Origin: Mycolicibacterium sphagni
GTDB lineage: Bacteria > Actinomycetota > Actinomycetes > Mycobacteriales > Mycobacteriaceae
Assembly (NCBI RefSeq): GCF_002250655.1
Contig: NZ_NOZR01000026.1
Location: 1 to 64,000, forward strand
DNA length: 64,000 bases
Reading direction: 5' to 3'
Notes under the pieces: generated by a model
Databases searched by the model: none
What the model was told of the DNA's origin: nothing
Seen by the model: only the letters and a program-made list of their open reading frames with translations
Position numbers and translations under genes: made by a program
Shown: one piece after another, positions 54,432 to 64,000 of the stretch
Numbering within the stretch: the first letter of the stretch is position 1
Layout: every line of letters starts with the position of its first letter

Positions 54432-55817
54432 TCAGCGCGCCGTGGACAAGCCGGCCGCATCCTCGAGCTGTTCGAGAGCGACGTGCAATGCCGCGGTGAA
54501 CTCGTCGATGTCCGCGGCGATCTCGGGTGTCGTCGAGATCCCGAAATCCAGTGAGTCGCAATAGCTCAGGCAGGTGATGTTCAAGCCGACATCGAGCATC
54601 AGCGGGCCCAGCGGCACCAGCGTCTCGACCCGTGCGCCGGCCAGATACAGCGGAAACTCCGGCCCGGGTACGTTCGAGACCACCAGGTTGATCGGCACGA
54701 CAACGTCGCCCAGGTGAGCCGCGGAGTACGCCCGCACCGCCAGACCGAGCAGCCCCGGCGGCGTGGTCTCGGTGAGGCCGACGAGCTGGTGATCGGACAG
54801 TGTCCTGGCCATCTCCTTGGCGCCACGGGAACTGTCGTAGATCGCGGTCAGCCGTTCGGTGGGATCGGCGACGTCGGTGGCCAGACGCACGGTCGTCGAC
54901 GTCATCTGGTTGCCGGCAGTGGACGCCTCGGTATGGGTGGACACCGGAACCTGCGCCACCAGCGGCCGGTCCGGCAGTTCGCCGCGAGCCAGAAGATACT
55001 CCCGTATCGCACCCGAAATGATAGTCAGCACAACATCATTGATCTTCACATCGAAGGCCTGCTTCACGGCCTTGATGCGGTCGAGCGACAGCGTGGTGCA
55101 GGCTATCCGGCGCTGCATACTGAGCTTGGTGTTGAATCTGGTCGACGGCGCGTCGAAGAAGTTCGGCGGCTTGTTCGCCACTGACCGCGCGGCCAGCTGC
55201 TGGGTCACCGTCTGCTGGATCACCCGGGCCACCCGGTAGGGGGTCATGACGGCGATGTTGTACAGCGCACCCAACGCCCGCCGCTCGACCCGGGGCAGGT
55301 GCCCTTCGGAGTCTGGTACGTCGGTGGCCGGAGGTCGGGGTTCCTCGGTGACGTCGAGCAGGATCGAGCTGAGCCCCGCCCCTGACACCCCGTCGATCAC
55401 GGCGTGGTGAATCTTGGTCAGGTAGGCGACCCGGCCGTCGGCCAGACCCTCGATGTACCACATCTCCCACAGCGGGCGGTCGCGGTCCAGCGAGTAGGAC
55501 ATCAGCCGGCCGACCAACGCCTCGAGCTCGCGCTGGCCGCCCGGTGAGGGCAGGGCCACGTGACGGATGTGGTAGTCGATGTCCAGCTCGACGTCTTCGA
55601 CGAGCCACGGCCGATCCAGGCCATGGCGGGCACCGGCGACACGATGACGCAGGACGGGCAGCTCGGGCAGCCGGCTTTCGATCAACTTGCGCACCGTCTC
55701 GAAACTGAAGCCCGGCACCCCGCTGGGATCGCAGATGCCCAAGGCGCCGATGTGCATCGGGCACTCCTGGGTGTCCGCCCACCAGAACGCCGCATCCAAG
55801 CCGGAGAGGCGGTGCAT
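54432..55817 (-). CDS. WS/DGAT wax ester/triacylglycerol synthase
   Basis: This 461-residue acyltransferase makes triacylglycerol or wax ester from acyl-CoA and an alcohol acceptor. The catalytic HHxxxDG motif is in [13 protein letters not shown], and the C-terminal [19 protein letters not shown] block is typical of Tgs proteins. The ATG at 55817 gives the usual [11 protein letters not shown] start; the frame extends 12 codons further. It is likely on the inner membrane or at lipid inclusions. It is separated by 32 bp from the MFS gene upstream. Confidence 0.92.
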   Translation of the reverse strand: MHRLSGLDAAFWWADTQECPMHIGALGICDPSGVPGFSFETVRKLIESRLPELPVLRHRVAGARHGLDRPWLVEDVELDIDYHIRHVALPSPGGQRELEALVGRLMSYSLDRDRPLWEMWYIEGLADGRVAYLTKIHHAVIDGVSGAGLSSILLDVTEEPRPPATDVPDSEGHLPRVERRALGALYNIAVMTPYRVARVIQQTVTQQLAARSVANKPPNFFDAPSTRFNTKLSMQRRIACTTLSLDRIKAVKQAFDVKINDVVLTIISGAIREYLLARGELPDRPLVAQVPVSTHTEASTAGNQMTSTTVRLATDVADPTERLTAIYDSSRGAKEMARTLSDHQLVGLTETTPPGLLGLAVRAYSAAHLGDVVVPINLVVSNVPGPEFPLYLAGARVETLVPLGPLMLDVGLNITCLSYCDSLDFGISTTPEIAADIDEFTAALHVALEQLEDAAGLSTAR

Positions 55818-55849
55818 GTGCGCAAGCGTAGAGCGATCCTGTTGCTGCT

Positions 55850-57109
55850 TCACGTTTTTGTGGCCATGGGTAGCGCACTCTCAGCTGTGCCGAACTGAAT
55901 TGCGGTGGCGTCCTTGCCAAACCACGTCAACGCTGCGACGGCCACCAGCACCGGAACGATCGTCACGGCAAGCGCGAACGGGTAGCCGTGACCGGCCGCC
56001 AGGTGTTCCTGGATAGGCAGGTTGAAGGCGGCCAGCAGATTGCCCAGCTGGTAGGTGACACCTGGGTAGAACCCACGGATCGCGTCGGGCGACATCTCGG
56101 TCAGGTGGGCCGGGATGACACCCCACGCACCTTGGACCATCACCTGCATCAGGAAGGCGCCCAGGCACAGCATCGCCGCGGTCTGGGAGAACGCGAACAG
56201 CGGCACGATCGGCAGCGCGAGGATTGCGCAGAAGACGATGGTGTAGCGGCGGCCGAACCGCTGGGACAGCGTGCCGAAAACCAGGCCGCCGATGATCGCG
56301 CCGATGTTGTAGATCACCGCGATCCACCGCGCCGCCTGGGTGGACAGCCCCGCGCCACCGTTGTGCGTCGCCGACAGGAACGTCGGGTACACGTCCTGCG
56401 TGCCGTGGCTCATCCAGTTGAAGGCCGTCATCAGCAGCACGAGATAGATGAACCGGCGCACCACAACCGGGTTGAACAGGACGTCGCGAATCTTGGTGCT
56501 GCTGGTGCGCATCCGCGTCTGGGCTGCCTGCCACACCTCCGACTCGGTCACCCGGGTCCGGATCAGCAGTGTGATCAGGGCAGGCACGATCGACAAGCCG
56601 AACAACCAGCGCCACGACAGGCCCAAGCCGTCGAGCACCAGCAGCGACGCCAACGTGGCTAGCAGGTAGCCGAACGAGTAGCCCTCTTGCAGCAGCCCAG
56701 AGAAGAAGCCGCGTCGTTCGGCCGGGATCTTCTCCATGGCCAGTGCCGCCCCCAGACCCCACTCACCGCCCATGCCGATGCCATACAGCAACCGCAGCAC
56801 CACGAGCACGGTGAAGTTGGGGGCGAACGCACACAGGAACCCGACGACCGAATAGAACGCGACGTCGACCATCAGCGGGATCCGGCGGCCGACTCGGTCG
56901 GCCCACAATCCGAACAACAGGGCGCCGACCGGCCGCATGAACAACGTCGCGGTGGTCACGAACGCGACCTCGATCTTGCTGATGTGGAACGTCTCGGCGA
57001 TGTCGGCATAGACCAGCACCACGATGAAGTAGTCGAACGCGTCCATCGTCCAGCCGAGCTGCGCGGCGATGAACGAGTTGCGCTGGTCCTTGGTCAACCG
57101 GGTGCCCAC
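55850..57109 (-). CDS. MFS transporter, carboxylate (SHS/JEN-like) type
   Basis: This transporter of about 419 residues has 12 membrane segments. It shows [20 protein letters not shown], the loop 2-3 signature [14 protein letters not shown], and [20 protein letters not shown], typical of proton symporters for lactate, sialic or aromatic acids. GTG 57109 is my best start because it gives the standard [16 protein letters not shown] beginning; ATG 57181 is an alternative. It is divergent from the acyltransferase gene. The substrate is unknown. Confidence 0.85.
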   Translation of the reverse strand: MGTRLTKDQRNSFIAAQLGWTMDAFDYFIVVLVYADIAETFHISKIEVAFVTTATLFMRPVGALLFGLWADRVGRRIPLMVDVAFYSVVGFLCAFAPNFTVLVVLRLLYGIGMGGEWGLGAALAMEKIPAERRGFFSGLLQEGYSFGYLLATLASLLVLDGLGLSWRWLFGLSIVPALITLLIRTRVTESEVWQAAQTRMRTSSTKIRDVLFNPVVVRRFIYLVLLMTAFNWMSHGTQDVYPTFLSATHNGGAGLSTQAARWIAVIYNIGAIIGGLVFGTLSQRFGRRYTIVFCAILALPIVPLFAFSQTAAMLCLGAFLMQVMVQGAWGVIPAHLTEMSPDAIRGFYPGVTYQLGNLLAAFNLPIQEHLAAGHGYPFALAVTIVPVLVAVAALTWFGKDATAIQFGTAESALPMATKT

Positions 57110-57305
57110 CCGCTGGGTGTTACCACGATCACTGTCCGGCAAACGGTAGGCAGAGCCGGGCGTCCAGCAACCGCACAGCATTGCGAAACCCGGCTGGCGG
57201 GCGCCGCGCTGATACGCTGCCAAAGTCGTAGGCGAGGAAATCGCGGGGGCGGCGGGGTCCGACCCGTCTGACGCAGGGCGTCGAAAAAGCAAGCAAGAGT
57301 CGGAA

Positions 57306-58553
57306 ATGGGTGTCGTGCGAACCGGAGAAATCAAGGCTCTGACCGGTCTTCGCATCGTCGCCGCCATGTGGGTGGTGCTGTTCCACTTCCGGCCGCTGAT
57401 CTGGGACGCCTCGCCCCGTCTGAAAGACGATCTCGCGCCCCTGTTCAATGCCGGCGCCCAGGGCGTCGACCTGTTCTTCATCCTCAGTGGGTTCGTCTTG
57501 ACCTGGAACTATCTGGACCGGATGGGATCGCATTTCTCTGGGCGCGCCACCATGCATTTCCTGTGGCTGCGGCTGTCGCGGGTATGGCCGGTGTACCTGG
57601 TGACCATGCACATCGCGGCGCTGTGGATCATCTTCACGCTGCACGTCGGCACCGTGCCGTCGCCGGACGTCGAGAAGCTCACCGCCATCAGCTATGTGCG
57701 GCAGCTGTTCATGGTCCAGCTGTGGTACGAACCGTTCTTCGACGGCACGAGCTGGGACGGGCCGGCCTGGTCGATCAGCGCGGAGTGGCTGGCCTACCTT
57801 CTGTTCGGCGCGATCATTCTGGTCATCTTCCGGATGGCGCGGGTGACCCGGGCGCGCACGCTGCTGCTGCTGGCCTTCGCCGCCGCCCTGCCGCCGACGG
57901 TGCTGCTGCTGGCCAGCGGCCACTTCTACACGCCATGGAGCTGGCTGCCGCGCATTGTGGCGCAGTTCGTGGCCGGCGCGCTGGCCTGCGCTGCCGTGCG
58001 GCGGCTACGGCTCGGCCGCCGCGGGCAGCTCGTCGCCGGCTTCGCCTCGATACTGCTGACCGCTGCGATCGTCGTCATCCTCTACTACTACGACGCGAAT
58101 CCGGTCCCCGGGATGGTCGACCCCGGCGGGGTGGTCGACCTGTTGTTCATGCCGCTGGTGGTCACGCTGGCGATCGGGGTGGGCAGTCTGCCTGCCCTGT
58201 TGTCCACCCGGCTGCTGGTCTATGGCGGCCAGATCTCGTTCAGCCTCTACATGGTTCACGAGATCGTGCACACGTCCTGGAACTGGGCGGTACAGGAGTA
58301 CCACATCGACCTACCCAAGTCGGTGCAGAAGTTCGTCGTCATCGGCCTGATCGCCGCCGCGGTGGCAGGTGCGATGCTGCTGTACCACTCAGTGGAGGAG
58401 CCGGCGCGGCGCTGGATGCGCAGAATGGTCGACTTCCGCGACGTCCAGCACGATGTGCACACCGGCCCGCCGGCGGCGGAGGGAAGTCGGCTGGCGTCCA
58501 TCGACCACGCCCGCGATGCCCGTCCACCGCAGTCATCGGCTCGGGCCGGGTAG
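57306..58553 (+). CDS. Acyltransferase-3 (OafA-type) membrane protein
   Basis: This 415-residue AT3 family protein has about ten membrane segments. It has the early [15 protein letters not shown] with the catalytic-type His, [13 protein letters not shown], the [10 protein letters not shown] block and a late [14 protein letters not shown]3 proteins move acetyl or other acyl groups across the membrane onto sugars or peptidoglycan. It is followed 105 bp later by an SGNH hydrolase-like gene; in OatA-type enzymes these two domains are fused. The C-terminal 50 residues are polar. Confidence 0.88.
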   Translation: MGVVRTGEIKALTGLRIVAAMWVVLFHFRPLIWDASPRLKDDLAPLFNAGAQGVDLFFILSGFVLTWNYLDRMGSHFSGRATMHFLWLRLSRVWPVYLVTMHIAALWIIFTLHVGTVPSPDVEKLTAISYVRQLFMVQLWYEPFFDGTSWDGPAWSISAEWLAYLLFGAIILVIFRMARVTRARTLLLLAFAAALPPTVLLLASGHFYTPWSWLPRIVAQFVAGALACAAVRRLRLGRRGQLVAGFASILLTAAIVVILYYYDANPVPGMVDPGGVVDLLFMPLVVTLAIGVGSLPALLSTRLLVYGGQISFSLYMVHEIVHTSWNWAVQEYHIDLPKSVQKFVVIGLIAAAVAGAMLLYHSVEEPARRWMRRMVDFRDVQHDVHTGPPAAEGSRLASIDHARDARPPQSSARAG

Positions 58554-58658
58554 CAACTCTGGCCCAGCCTCGGTGTGCGACAACACCTTCCGTGGCGGTA
58601 CGCTGCCTGGGTCGGGCACGAATTCAGTGAGGTGTCATTGACCCGCAGCGAAGGGCTT

Positions 58659-59348
58659 ATGCGCGTCACCACGACGGGCCTGTCGGCCGTCGTGGTGCTT
58701 GCCGTACTTCTCGGCTATTCACACGCCGGCGTCGGCTACGAATTGACCAGCCGCGGTTCGGGGTTCAGCCGCATCGCGGTGATCGGCGACTCCTACACAA
58801 CCGGTACCGACGAGGGTGGAGAGGGGCCACAGTCGTGGACCTCGCAAGCCTGGCGCCTGCTGGCCAATCAAGGAGCGCGAGTCAACGCCGACGTGGCCGC
58901 CGAAGGGGGAGCGGGCTATGGGATCCGTGGCAACCACGGCAGCCTCTTCGAGGACCTCACCCTTCGGGCCGTCAACCGCGACGACGCACTCGTGGTGTTC
59001 TTCGGGTCACGCAACGACCAGCCCGTCGACATGCAACAGTTTCCCGGGCTCGTCGGGCAGACCTTCCAGGCCGCCCGCAGGGTGGCCCCCAAGGCCAGGT
59101 TCCTGGTGATCGGCCCGCCGTGGCCGACGGCCGACCCACCGCCGGAGGTGTTCGCGCTGCGGGACAACCTGCGCGCGCAGGCCAAGGACGTGGGTGCGGT
59201 GTTCATCGACCCGATCGCCGAAGGATGGTTCGTCGGCCGGCCGGACCTCATCGGCCCGGACGGCGTTCATCCCACCGACGCCGGTCACGCCTACATGGCC
59301 GAGAAGATCGCGCCGCTGATCAGAAGTCAGCTGGCCATCCCGCTGTGA
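58659..59348 (+). CDS. Membrane-anchored SGNH/GDSL hydrolase
   Basis: This 229-residue protein has a hydrophobic N-terminal anchor or signal, then the SGNH blocks: VIGDSYTTG with the Ser nucleophile, GGAGYGIRG, FFGSRNDQP with Asn, and GPDGVHPTDAGHA with Asp and His. It is likely an esterase or acyltransferase outside the membrane. TTG 58638 with GAGG upstream is an alternative start, since AAGGG lies only three bases from ATG 58659. It probably acts with the AT3 protein encoded just before it. Confidence 0.82.
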   Translation: MRVTTTGLSAVVVLAVLLGYSHAGVGYELTSRGSGFSRIAVIGDSYTTGTDEGGEGPQSWTSQAWRLLANQGARVNADVAAEGGAGYGIRGNHGSLFEDLTLRAVNRDDALVVFFGSRNDQPVDMQQFPGLVGQTFQAARRVAPKARFLVIGPPWPTADPPPEVFALRDNLRAQAKDVGAVFIDPIAEGWFVGRPDLIGPDGVHPTDAGHAYMAEKIAPLIRSQLAIPL

Positions 59349-59403
59349 GCTAGCGTCCGGACTTGCCATCCCGACCTCCTCTGTGACCCCGCATCGGTAT
59401 GGG

Positions 59404-61029
59404 ATGGTTTCCGTGATGCGCAGAGGCTTATGGTTACGGCGTCGCCGTGGGCACCGGCTGACACCGCTGCTCGCGATGCTGGCGCTGATCATGGTGGTGT
59501 TCGCCGCAGACCGACCGACTCCGCCGCTGCCGTACAACCTGATCGCCGGTCCGTTCGCCCGCTTGCTCGCTCAGGCCGCGGATCTCGGGCCCGCCCGCGC
59601 CGAACGCATTCAGTTGACCGTCGAACTGCACGCGCCCACCGAACCCGTTGCCTTGACTCGATGGGCCGCCTCTCACGGCCTGTCGGTGCGATGGCGAGAG
59701 GGGGACCCGTGGGCAGTCGTGGAAGGCGCGCCACGCACGGTCGCCCGGGCCCTTGACGTCGCTGTGCACGACTACCGCCTCGGTGGCGGGCATGTGTTCT
59801 ATGCCTCCCCGCAGCAGCCGGCCGTGCCGCAGCAGTTGAGTGGTGAGGTCACCGAGCTGGGCCGGATCCTCGGGTATACGCCGCATCACGAAGGCACGCC
59901 GCCGAGCTTGCCGCTCGATGTCCCCAACGGCGGTCTGGTGCCGACCGAGCTGCTCACCGCCTACCAGGTGAACCAGCTGAGCTCCGCCGGGTACACCGGC
60001 AAGGGCCAGACCGTCGTCGTCTTCGCCTTCGACGGGGTTGAGCAGAGCGACCTGGACACGTTCTCCGACTGGTTCACATTGCCTCGCTTCAACCTCGAGG
60101 TGATGGGCGGGATGCCGGCCGAGCGGCACGGTGAAGCGACCATGGATGTGCAACTCATCCACGCGATCGCTCCGTCGGCCAGGATCGTTCTGGTCAACGC
60201 GCGCCCGACCGCCGAAGGCGACGCGGCGTACGTCAAACTCGGCCAGCTGATGGAGGATGTGGACCGCCAGTATCCGGGCGCGGTGTGGAGCTTCTCCATC
60301 GGCTGGGGCTGCGATCGACTGCTGGCCCGGGCCGATCTGGCGCCCGTCCGTTCGGCGCTGGCCCGCGCGCATCGCAATGGGACGACGGCCTTCGTCGCCA
60401 GCGGTGACCTGGCTGGGCTGGAATGCAAAGGCGGCAAGGACTGGTCGGAGCCGCCCAGCCCGGACGATGTCGGAGTCGACGCGATCGCCTCGCTGCCGGA
60501 GGTGACCGGTGTCGGGGGCACGACGTTGTCAACCGACTCCCAAGGGCAGTGGCTGGCCGAACAAGGCTGGTATGACGTGCCGCTGACTCAGGGCAGCGGC
60601 GGCGGTGCCTCGGTGCTGTTCGCCCGCCCGTCGTGGCAGGAAGCCGGCGAGCGCTCGGGTCCGCGGGACAAACGACTGGTCCCCGATATCGCCGCGGTGG
60701 CCGACCCGTTCACCGGCGTGAAGTTCGTGTTCGACGGACAGATTCAGGTCGGCGGTGGCACCTCGCAGGCGGCGCCGATCTGGGCTGGGCTGGCAGCCGT
60801 GATGAACCAGTTCCTCACCGCCCGTAACCTGCAACAGCTCGGCGATTTCAATCCCGTGCTCTACGAACTGGCCACCGAAGCCGAGGTGCCGGCCTTTCGT
60901 GACATCTATCTCGGCGCCAACGCGGTGACGCCCACCATGCCCGGCTACGACATGGTCACCGGGCTGGGATCGCCTAACGTCGACAATCTGATCAAGGCCG
61001 TGCTCGTGCTGAAGTCGTTGCGCCAATGA
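59404..61029 (+). CDS. Sedolisin (S53)-type serine protease
   Basis: This is a protease of about 541 residues with a signal or anchor at the N-terminus, a pro-domain (to about residue 170) with RWAASHGLSVRWREG, and an S53 catalytic domain. The Glu-Asp pair is in GEATMDVQLIHAI, the oxyanion Asp is in VASGDLAGLEC, and the Ser is in VGGGTSQAAPIWAG. S53 enzymes act at low pH after self-cleavage. The start is uncertain (59383, 59404 or 59416). The stop overlaps the next start by ATGA, coupling it to a membrane protein. Confidence 0.88.
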   Translation: MVSVMRRGLWLRRRRGHRLTPLLAMLALIMVVFAADRPTPPLPYNLIAGPFARLLAQAADLGPARAERIQLTVELHAPTEPVALTRWAASHGLSVRWREGDPWAVVEGAPRTVARALDVAVHDYRLGGGHVFYASPQQPAVPQQLSGEVTELGRILGYTPHHEGTPPSLPLDVPNGGLVPTELLTAYQVNQLSSAGYTGKGQTVVVFAFDGVEQSDLDTFSDWFTLPRFNLEVMGGMPAERHGEATMDVQLIHAIAPSARIVLVNARPTAEGDAAYVKLGQLMEDVDRQYPGAVWSFSIGWGCDRLLARADLAPVRSALARAHRNGTTAFVASGDLAGLECKGGKDWSEPPSPDDVGVDAIASLPEVTGVGGTTLSTDSQGQWLAEQGWYDVPLTQGSGGGASVLFARPSWQEAGERSGPRDKRLVPDIAAVADPFTGVKFVFDGQIQVGGGTSQAAPIWAGLAAVMNQFLTARNLQQLGDFNPVLYELATEAEVPAFRDIYLGANAVTPTMPGYDMVTGLGSPNVDNLIKAVLVLKSLRQ

Positions 61030-61772
61030 CCAGCAAGACAACAGACCAGGACCCGGCCGGGACGTTCGCGGGCTACGCGGTGCCGCCCGGCAGCTATCGG
61101 GCTCGTCGGCAACGTGGCCCCGCCTACTTCGCAACCGTCGGCATCTGGGTGGGCGTGATCGTCGTCGTGATGATGGCGTTGAGCGTCGTCGCGACCCGAA
61201 TCACGCCCACGGCGACCCAGTATCGCTGTCCACCGGACTGCGGACGCCCGCCGAACGGGCTTCCGGTGGCGACCAATCCCCGCTTCTTCGCTGCCGACGG
61301 GTCGTTCTCGGTGTCGTACCCCGCGCCCGGGACCGCCTATGACGTCACCATGGAGCCCAGCGGGGTGCGGGCGGAGCTGACCGTCGGAGACCGCGGGGTA
61401 TTGCGATTGTTCAGCGAGCCTGCGCGGGGCCGCGATGCCCGGAAGGTCGCCGACGACCTCCTGAGTCAGATGTTCCCCGACGCGGTGAAGTCCTACGACC
61501 TGCCCAACGCGATCCTGGGATACGAACCCGGTTACGGCGAGGTCGCCGACAATTGGCCGAAGGGCACCGCGACCGATGCGCAGCGGCTGCGGATCATCCT
61601 CGTCGTCGCGGTGAAGAACGACCTGGCATTGGTCGCCGGTGCTGCCGGGCCGTTCCACCAGTTCGGACCCGACGACGGACCAGGCCCACCCTCGCCGGCG
61701 AACCTCGACATCGCCAAGGACATGGGCAAGTATGTCAACAGCTTCATGTGGCGCGGCGATCCGCCGCGGTGA
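61026..61772 (+). CDS. Single-pass membrane protein coupled to S53 protease
   Basis: This 248-residue protein has a cytoplasmic N-terminus, one membrane segment at about residues 35-57 and an extracellular domain with two cysteines (YRCPPDCGRPP) followed by a beta-rich region. I do not recognise a family. The ATGA overlap with the protease gene suggests that it works with the protease, for example as partner, inhibitor or substrate. It converges with the kinase gene 9 bp away. Confidence 0.75.
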   Translation: MTSKTTDQDPAGTFAGYAVPPGSYRARRQRGPAYFATVGIWVGVIVVVMMALSVVATRITPTATQYRCPPDCGRPPNGLPVATNPRFFAADGSFSVSYPAPGTAYDVTMEPSGVRAELTVGDRGVLRLFSEPARGRDARKVADDLLSQMFPDAVKSYDLPNAILGYEPGYGEVADNWPKGTATDAQRLRIILVVAVKNDLALVAGAAGPFHQFGPDDGPGPPSPANLDIAKDMGKYVNSFMWRGDPPR

Positions 61773-61781
61773 CGAAAACCC

Positions 61782-62702
61782 TCAATCTTGAACAGCTTTG
61801 GCGACCGCGATACAAGTAGTCAGCCAGTCGCGATCGTTGGTCTGATTCCCCGTGTTGCTTCGCTCCTGCCCGCCGTCCTGCACCGCCCACATCGCGTTGA
61901 GCACCATCCGCACTACCACCCAGGCTCGCGCCCGCTCCTCGTCGAACCCGGCGGCGTCGACCAACGTGTAAAACCGGCGGCGGACACCGTCACGGACGTC
62001 GGCAGCCAACTCGTCGAAGCGGTTCCACAACATCGGGGCGACCTCATAATGCGGATCGCCGTTGACCGGCTTCGGGTCGATCACCAACCAGGGGTGCCGT
62101 TGTCCGGCGAGCACGTTCGCGTAGTGCAGATCGCCGTGGATGACTCGTGCGGTGACCGCGGGGTCGGTCGTGAGGTCGGCGCACAGGCTCAGGGCCTGTT
62201 CCACCAGCCGGCGCGGAATCGGGGCGCTGCGCGGCAATTCGGCCAATTCGGCTGTCCAGCGGTCGAGGTACGAGCTCAGGGTTCGCAATTGCGGCAAGGC
62301 CGGCACGTGGATATCGCGGTACAGGTCGGCGACAACGCGGCAGGCCTCGACGTCGGCTAGGCCCGTCAGGTCGCGGTCGCCGAGTCGCTCCAGAAGCAGG
62401 GCACGGCGGTGCGGATCAGCGCTGCGTAAGCGCACCGCGCCGTTGCCGCCCCAGCGCCGCAGCGCCAGATGCTCATGCTCGGACTCGTCGTCGGGGAAGC
62501 TGAGTTTGAGCACCGCGGCCGCGCCGTTGTCGGTGTGGACCGGCAACACCAGCGAGCAGTAACCGTGGGTGGCGGGGCCGTCGGACCGAAGCTGCCACTG
62601 CGCGAGGACGTCACGGGTCAGGCTGGGCAGTGAATCGATCCACGTCGCCCAGTGCGGACCGCGGTCGGCCATCGCCCGCACCCCGGCGGGCAGCTCCGTC
62701 AC
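61782..62702 (-). CDS. Aminoglycoside/streptomycin 6-kinase-like phosphotransferase
   Basis: This 306-residue kinase of the APH fold has the catalytic loop in ARVIHGDLHYANVL and the metal-binding Asp in WLVIDPKPVNGDP, with a small N-lobe LVLPVHTDNGAAAVLKLSFP. The start VTELPAGV matches the APH(6)-type group. In soil actinobacteria such genes may modify aminoglycosides or phosphorylate an endogenous metabolite. Resistance should not be assumed. The GTG overlaps the stop of the 43-residue upstream gene (GTGA). Confidence 0.83.
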   Translation of the reverse strand: MTELPAGVRAMADRGPHWATWIDSLPSLTRDVLAQWQLRSDGPATHGYCSLVLPVHTDNGAAAVLKLSFPDDESEHEHLALRRWGGNGAVRLRSADPHRRALLLERLGDRDLTGLADVEACRVVADLYRDIHVPALPQLRTLSSYLDRWTAELAELPRSAPIPRRLVEQALSLCADLTTDPAVTARVIHGDLHYANVLAGQRHPWLVIDPKPVNGDPHYEVAPMLWNRFDELAADVRDGVRRRFYTLVDAAGFDEERARAWVVVRMVLNAMWAVQDGGQERSNTGNQTNDRDWLTTCIAVAKAVQD

Positions 62703-62830
62703 GTGTCGGGTTCGTCGGGATGCTCGCTGGGCGGCGGTGGCTTGTTCAGCCAGTCCTTGAGCCGAAATAGCTGGCTGGCCACGATCCCTACGCCTACCAG
62801 CAGCAGACCGACGACGATCCAAATGGTCAT
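62699..62830 (-). CDS. 43-residue membrane peptide
   Basis: ATG 62830 starts a short frame encoding one hydrophobic segment ([20 protein letters not shown]) followed by a basic turn and a Pro/Glu/Asp-rich tail. It is typical of small mycobacterial membrane proteins. Its stop overlaps the kinase start by GTGA, which argues that it is truly translated. No family is recognised. Confidence 0.65.
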   Translation of the reverse strand: MTIWIVVGLLLVGVGIVASQLFRLKDWLNKPPPPSEHPDEPDT

Positions 62831-62890
62831 CGCCGTCGAGCCTACGCACCGTGTGGCAACCCGGCGGCTTCGCCGCCTAATGTGGCCGGA

Positions 62891-64000
62891 GTGTCCGAAG
62901 TGTCCGCCGAACAGGTGCGTCAGTTGCGCACCCGCTTGGATGGTCTGACGATCCGCGACGCGGCCCGGCTTGGCCGGCGACTGAAGTCACTGCGCGGGGA
63001 CGTCTCGGCGGCGAGCCTGCGGCAGATCTCCGAGCAGGTCACTGCGGCCGAGGCGCTGATCGCCACTCGCACCGCCGCTGTCCCGACCATTACCTACCCC
63101 GACTTGCCGGTCAGCGAGCGTCGCGGCGAGATCGCCAAGGCCGTCACCGAGAACCAGGTGGTCATCGTCGCCGGCGAGACCGGTTCGGGCAAGACCACGC
63201 AGCTGCCCAAGATCTGCCTGGAGTTGGGCCGCGGAATCCGCGGGACCATCGGCCATACCCAGCCTCGCCGGCTGGCGGCGCGCACGGTGGCCCAACGCAT
63301 CGCCGACGAACTGGGCAGCCCGCTGGGCGAAACCATCGGCTACACCGTGCGCTTCACCGACCAGGCCAGCGATCGAACGCTGGTCAAATTGATGACCGAC
63401 GGCATCTTGCTCGCCGAGATCCAGCGCGACCGGCAGCTGCTGCGCTACGACACGCTGATCCTCGACGAGGCCCACGAACGCAGTCTCAACATCGACTTCC
63501 TACTGGGCTACCTTCGCGAATTGCTGCCGCGCCGGCCAGATCTCAAGGTCATCGTCACCTCCGCGACCATCGAGCCACAACGGTTCGCCGCCCACTTCAA
63601 CAGTGCGCCGATCGTCGAGGTGTCCGGGCGCACCTACCCGGTGGAGGTCCGCTACCGGCCGCTGGAAGTACCTGTTGTTGACGATGATTCGGACGACCCC
63701 GACGACCCGGACCACGAGATCGTACGGACCGAGATCCGCGACCAGACCGAAGCGATCCTCGACGCGGTCCGCGAACTGGAGGCCGAGCCACCCGGCGATG
63801 TGCTGGTGTTCCTGTCCGGGGAACGCGAAATCCGCGATACCGCAGAGGCCCTCCGCGACTTGAGGAACACCGAAGTGCTTCCGCTGTATGCACGGCTGCC
63901 CACCGCCGAGCAACAACGGGTGTTCCAGCCGTCGCGGGCCGGCCGGCGAATCGTGTTGGCCACCAATGTTGCCGAGACCTCGCTGACCGTGCCGGGCATC
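62891..64000 (+). CDS. hrpA: HrpA-type ATP-dependent RNA helicase (partial)
   Basis: This gene is cut by the window edge; 370 codons are visible of about 1,300 in complete HrpA proteins. It has a DEAH-box core: motif [13 protein letters not shown], motif Ia TQPRRLAAR, motif [10 protein letters not shown], motif [13 protein letters not shown] and the later [16 protein letters not shown] and [15 protein letters not shown]. HrpA helicases rescue stalled ribosomes or process RNA. GTG 62891 is taken as start; GTG 62882 or 62900 are possible. An insertion rich in Asp ([11 protein letters not shown]) is present after motif III. Confidence 0.9.
   Translation, partial: MSEVSAEQVRQLRTRLDGLTIRDAARLGRRLKSLRGDVSAASLRQISEQVTAAEALIATRTAAVPTITYPDLPVSERRGEIAKAVTENQVVIVAGETGSGKTTQLPKICLELGRGIRGTIGHTQPRRLAARTVAQRIADELGSPLGETIGYTVRFTDQASDRTLVKLMTDGILLAEIQRDRQLLRYDTLILDEAHERSLNIDFLLGYLRELLPRRPDLKVIVTSATIEPQRFAAHFNSAPIVEVSGRTYPVEVRYRPLEVPVVDDDSDDPDDPDHEIVRTEIRDQTEAILDAVRELEAEPPGDVLVFLSGEREIRDTAEALRDLRNTEVLPLYARLPTAEQQRVFQPSRAGRRIVLATNVAETSLTVPGI

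Overview
The window is high-GC actinobacterial DNA, and the gene content points to a mycobacterium, most likely a fast-growing environmental Mycolicibacterium-type species. The evidence is an MmpS/MmpL pair, an antigen-85-type mycolyltransferase, a WS/DGAT wax-ester/triacylglycerol synthase, a DUF222/HNH (13E12-type) protein, mycothiol-linked enzyme families, several F420/FMN luciferase-like monooxygenases, a Ni superoxide dismutase with its maturation protease, and a GlcNAc phosphotransferase locus. Coding density is very high. There is no gene-free stretch longer than 300 bases, and I see no tRNA, rRNA, CRISPR array or insertion sequence.

Layout: (1) 1-5.5 kb holds two copies of an unnamed gene. 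They are identical over at least 645 bp (upstream region plus codons 1-179) and diverge sharply after that. They flank two divergent ABC transporter genes, one BacA/Rv1819c-like and one exporter. (2) 5.5-14.6 kb holds an orphan gene, an mmpS-mmpL operon with a TetR regulator and candidate palindromic operators, a divergent arylsulfatase, an L,D-transpeptidase-like/Rv2525c-like secreted pair, and a VOC protein. (3) 14.6-18.7 kb is an NCS1 permease plus two flavin-dependent oxygenase-type genes, probably a heterocycle uptake and oxidation operon. (4) 18.8-24.9 kb is a four-gene amidohydrolase/tandem acyl-CoA dehydrogenase operon opposite a TetR-tenA pair, with twin operator-like boxes between them. 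(5) 24.9-35.8 kb is accessory catabolism: a NodB-type deacetylase, three SDRs, a double Lrp, two luciferase-like proteins, a MarR with a 30-bp dyad, an FAD hydroxylase, and an IclR facing an alcohol dehydrogenase/SnoaL/SDR operon.

(6) 35.9-39 kb holds small exported and stress genes: a Pro-rich exported protein, a Nudix hydrolase, sodN/sodX, a CsbD protein and an MTA/SAH nucleosidase. (7) 39-49 kb holds a Ski2-like DUF3516 helicase, an amidohydrolase, a lytic transglycosylase lipoprotein opposite a VanY-type carboxypeptidase, a mycothiol-type DinB gene coupled to a DsbA-like gene, the HNH element, an Ag85-like esterase and a DUF4262 gene. (8) 49.2-53.3 kb is nagA-nagB-crr divergent from a PTS IICB gene: a complete import and catabolic route for N-acetylglucosamine except for EI and HPr. 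(9) 53.5-62.8 kb is envelope-related: exported proteins, WS/DGAT, an MFS transporter, an acyltransferase-3, an SGNH hydrolase, a sedolisin-type protease with a coupled membrane protein, and a small-molecule kinase coupled to a 43-residue membrane peptide. The window ends inside an HrpA-type helicase.

The observation I would follow first is the constant/variable gene pair at 1-5473. Both copies share the same upstream region and N-terminal three quarters, while the C-terminal quarter is diverged but keeps a Cys/His pattern. This looks like recent gene conversion or segmental duplication in an uncharacterised family. Most other leads are candidate operators that tie regulators to uncharacterised catabolic operons, plus a NiSOD whose nickel-hook proline is replaced by tyrosine. 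All assignments come from reading motifs and gene order; no database search was run.
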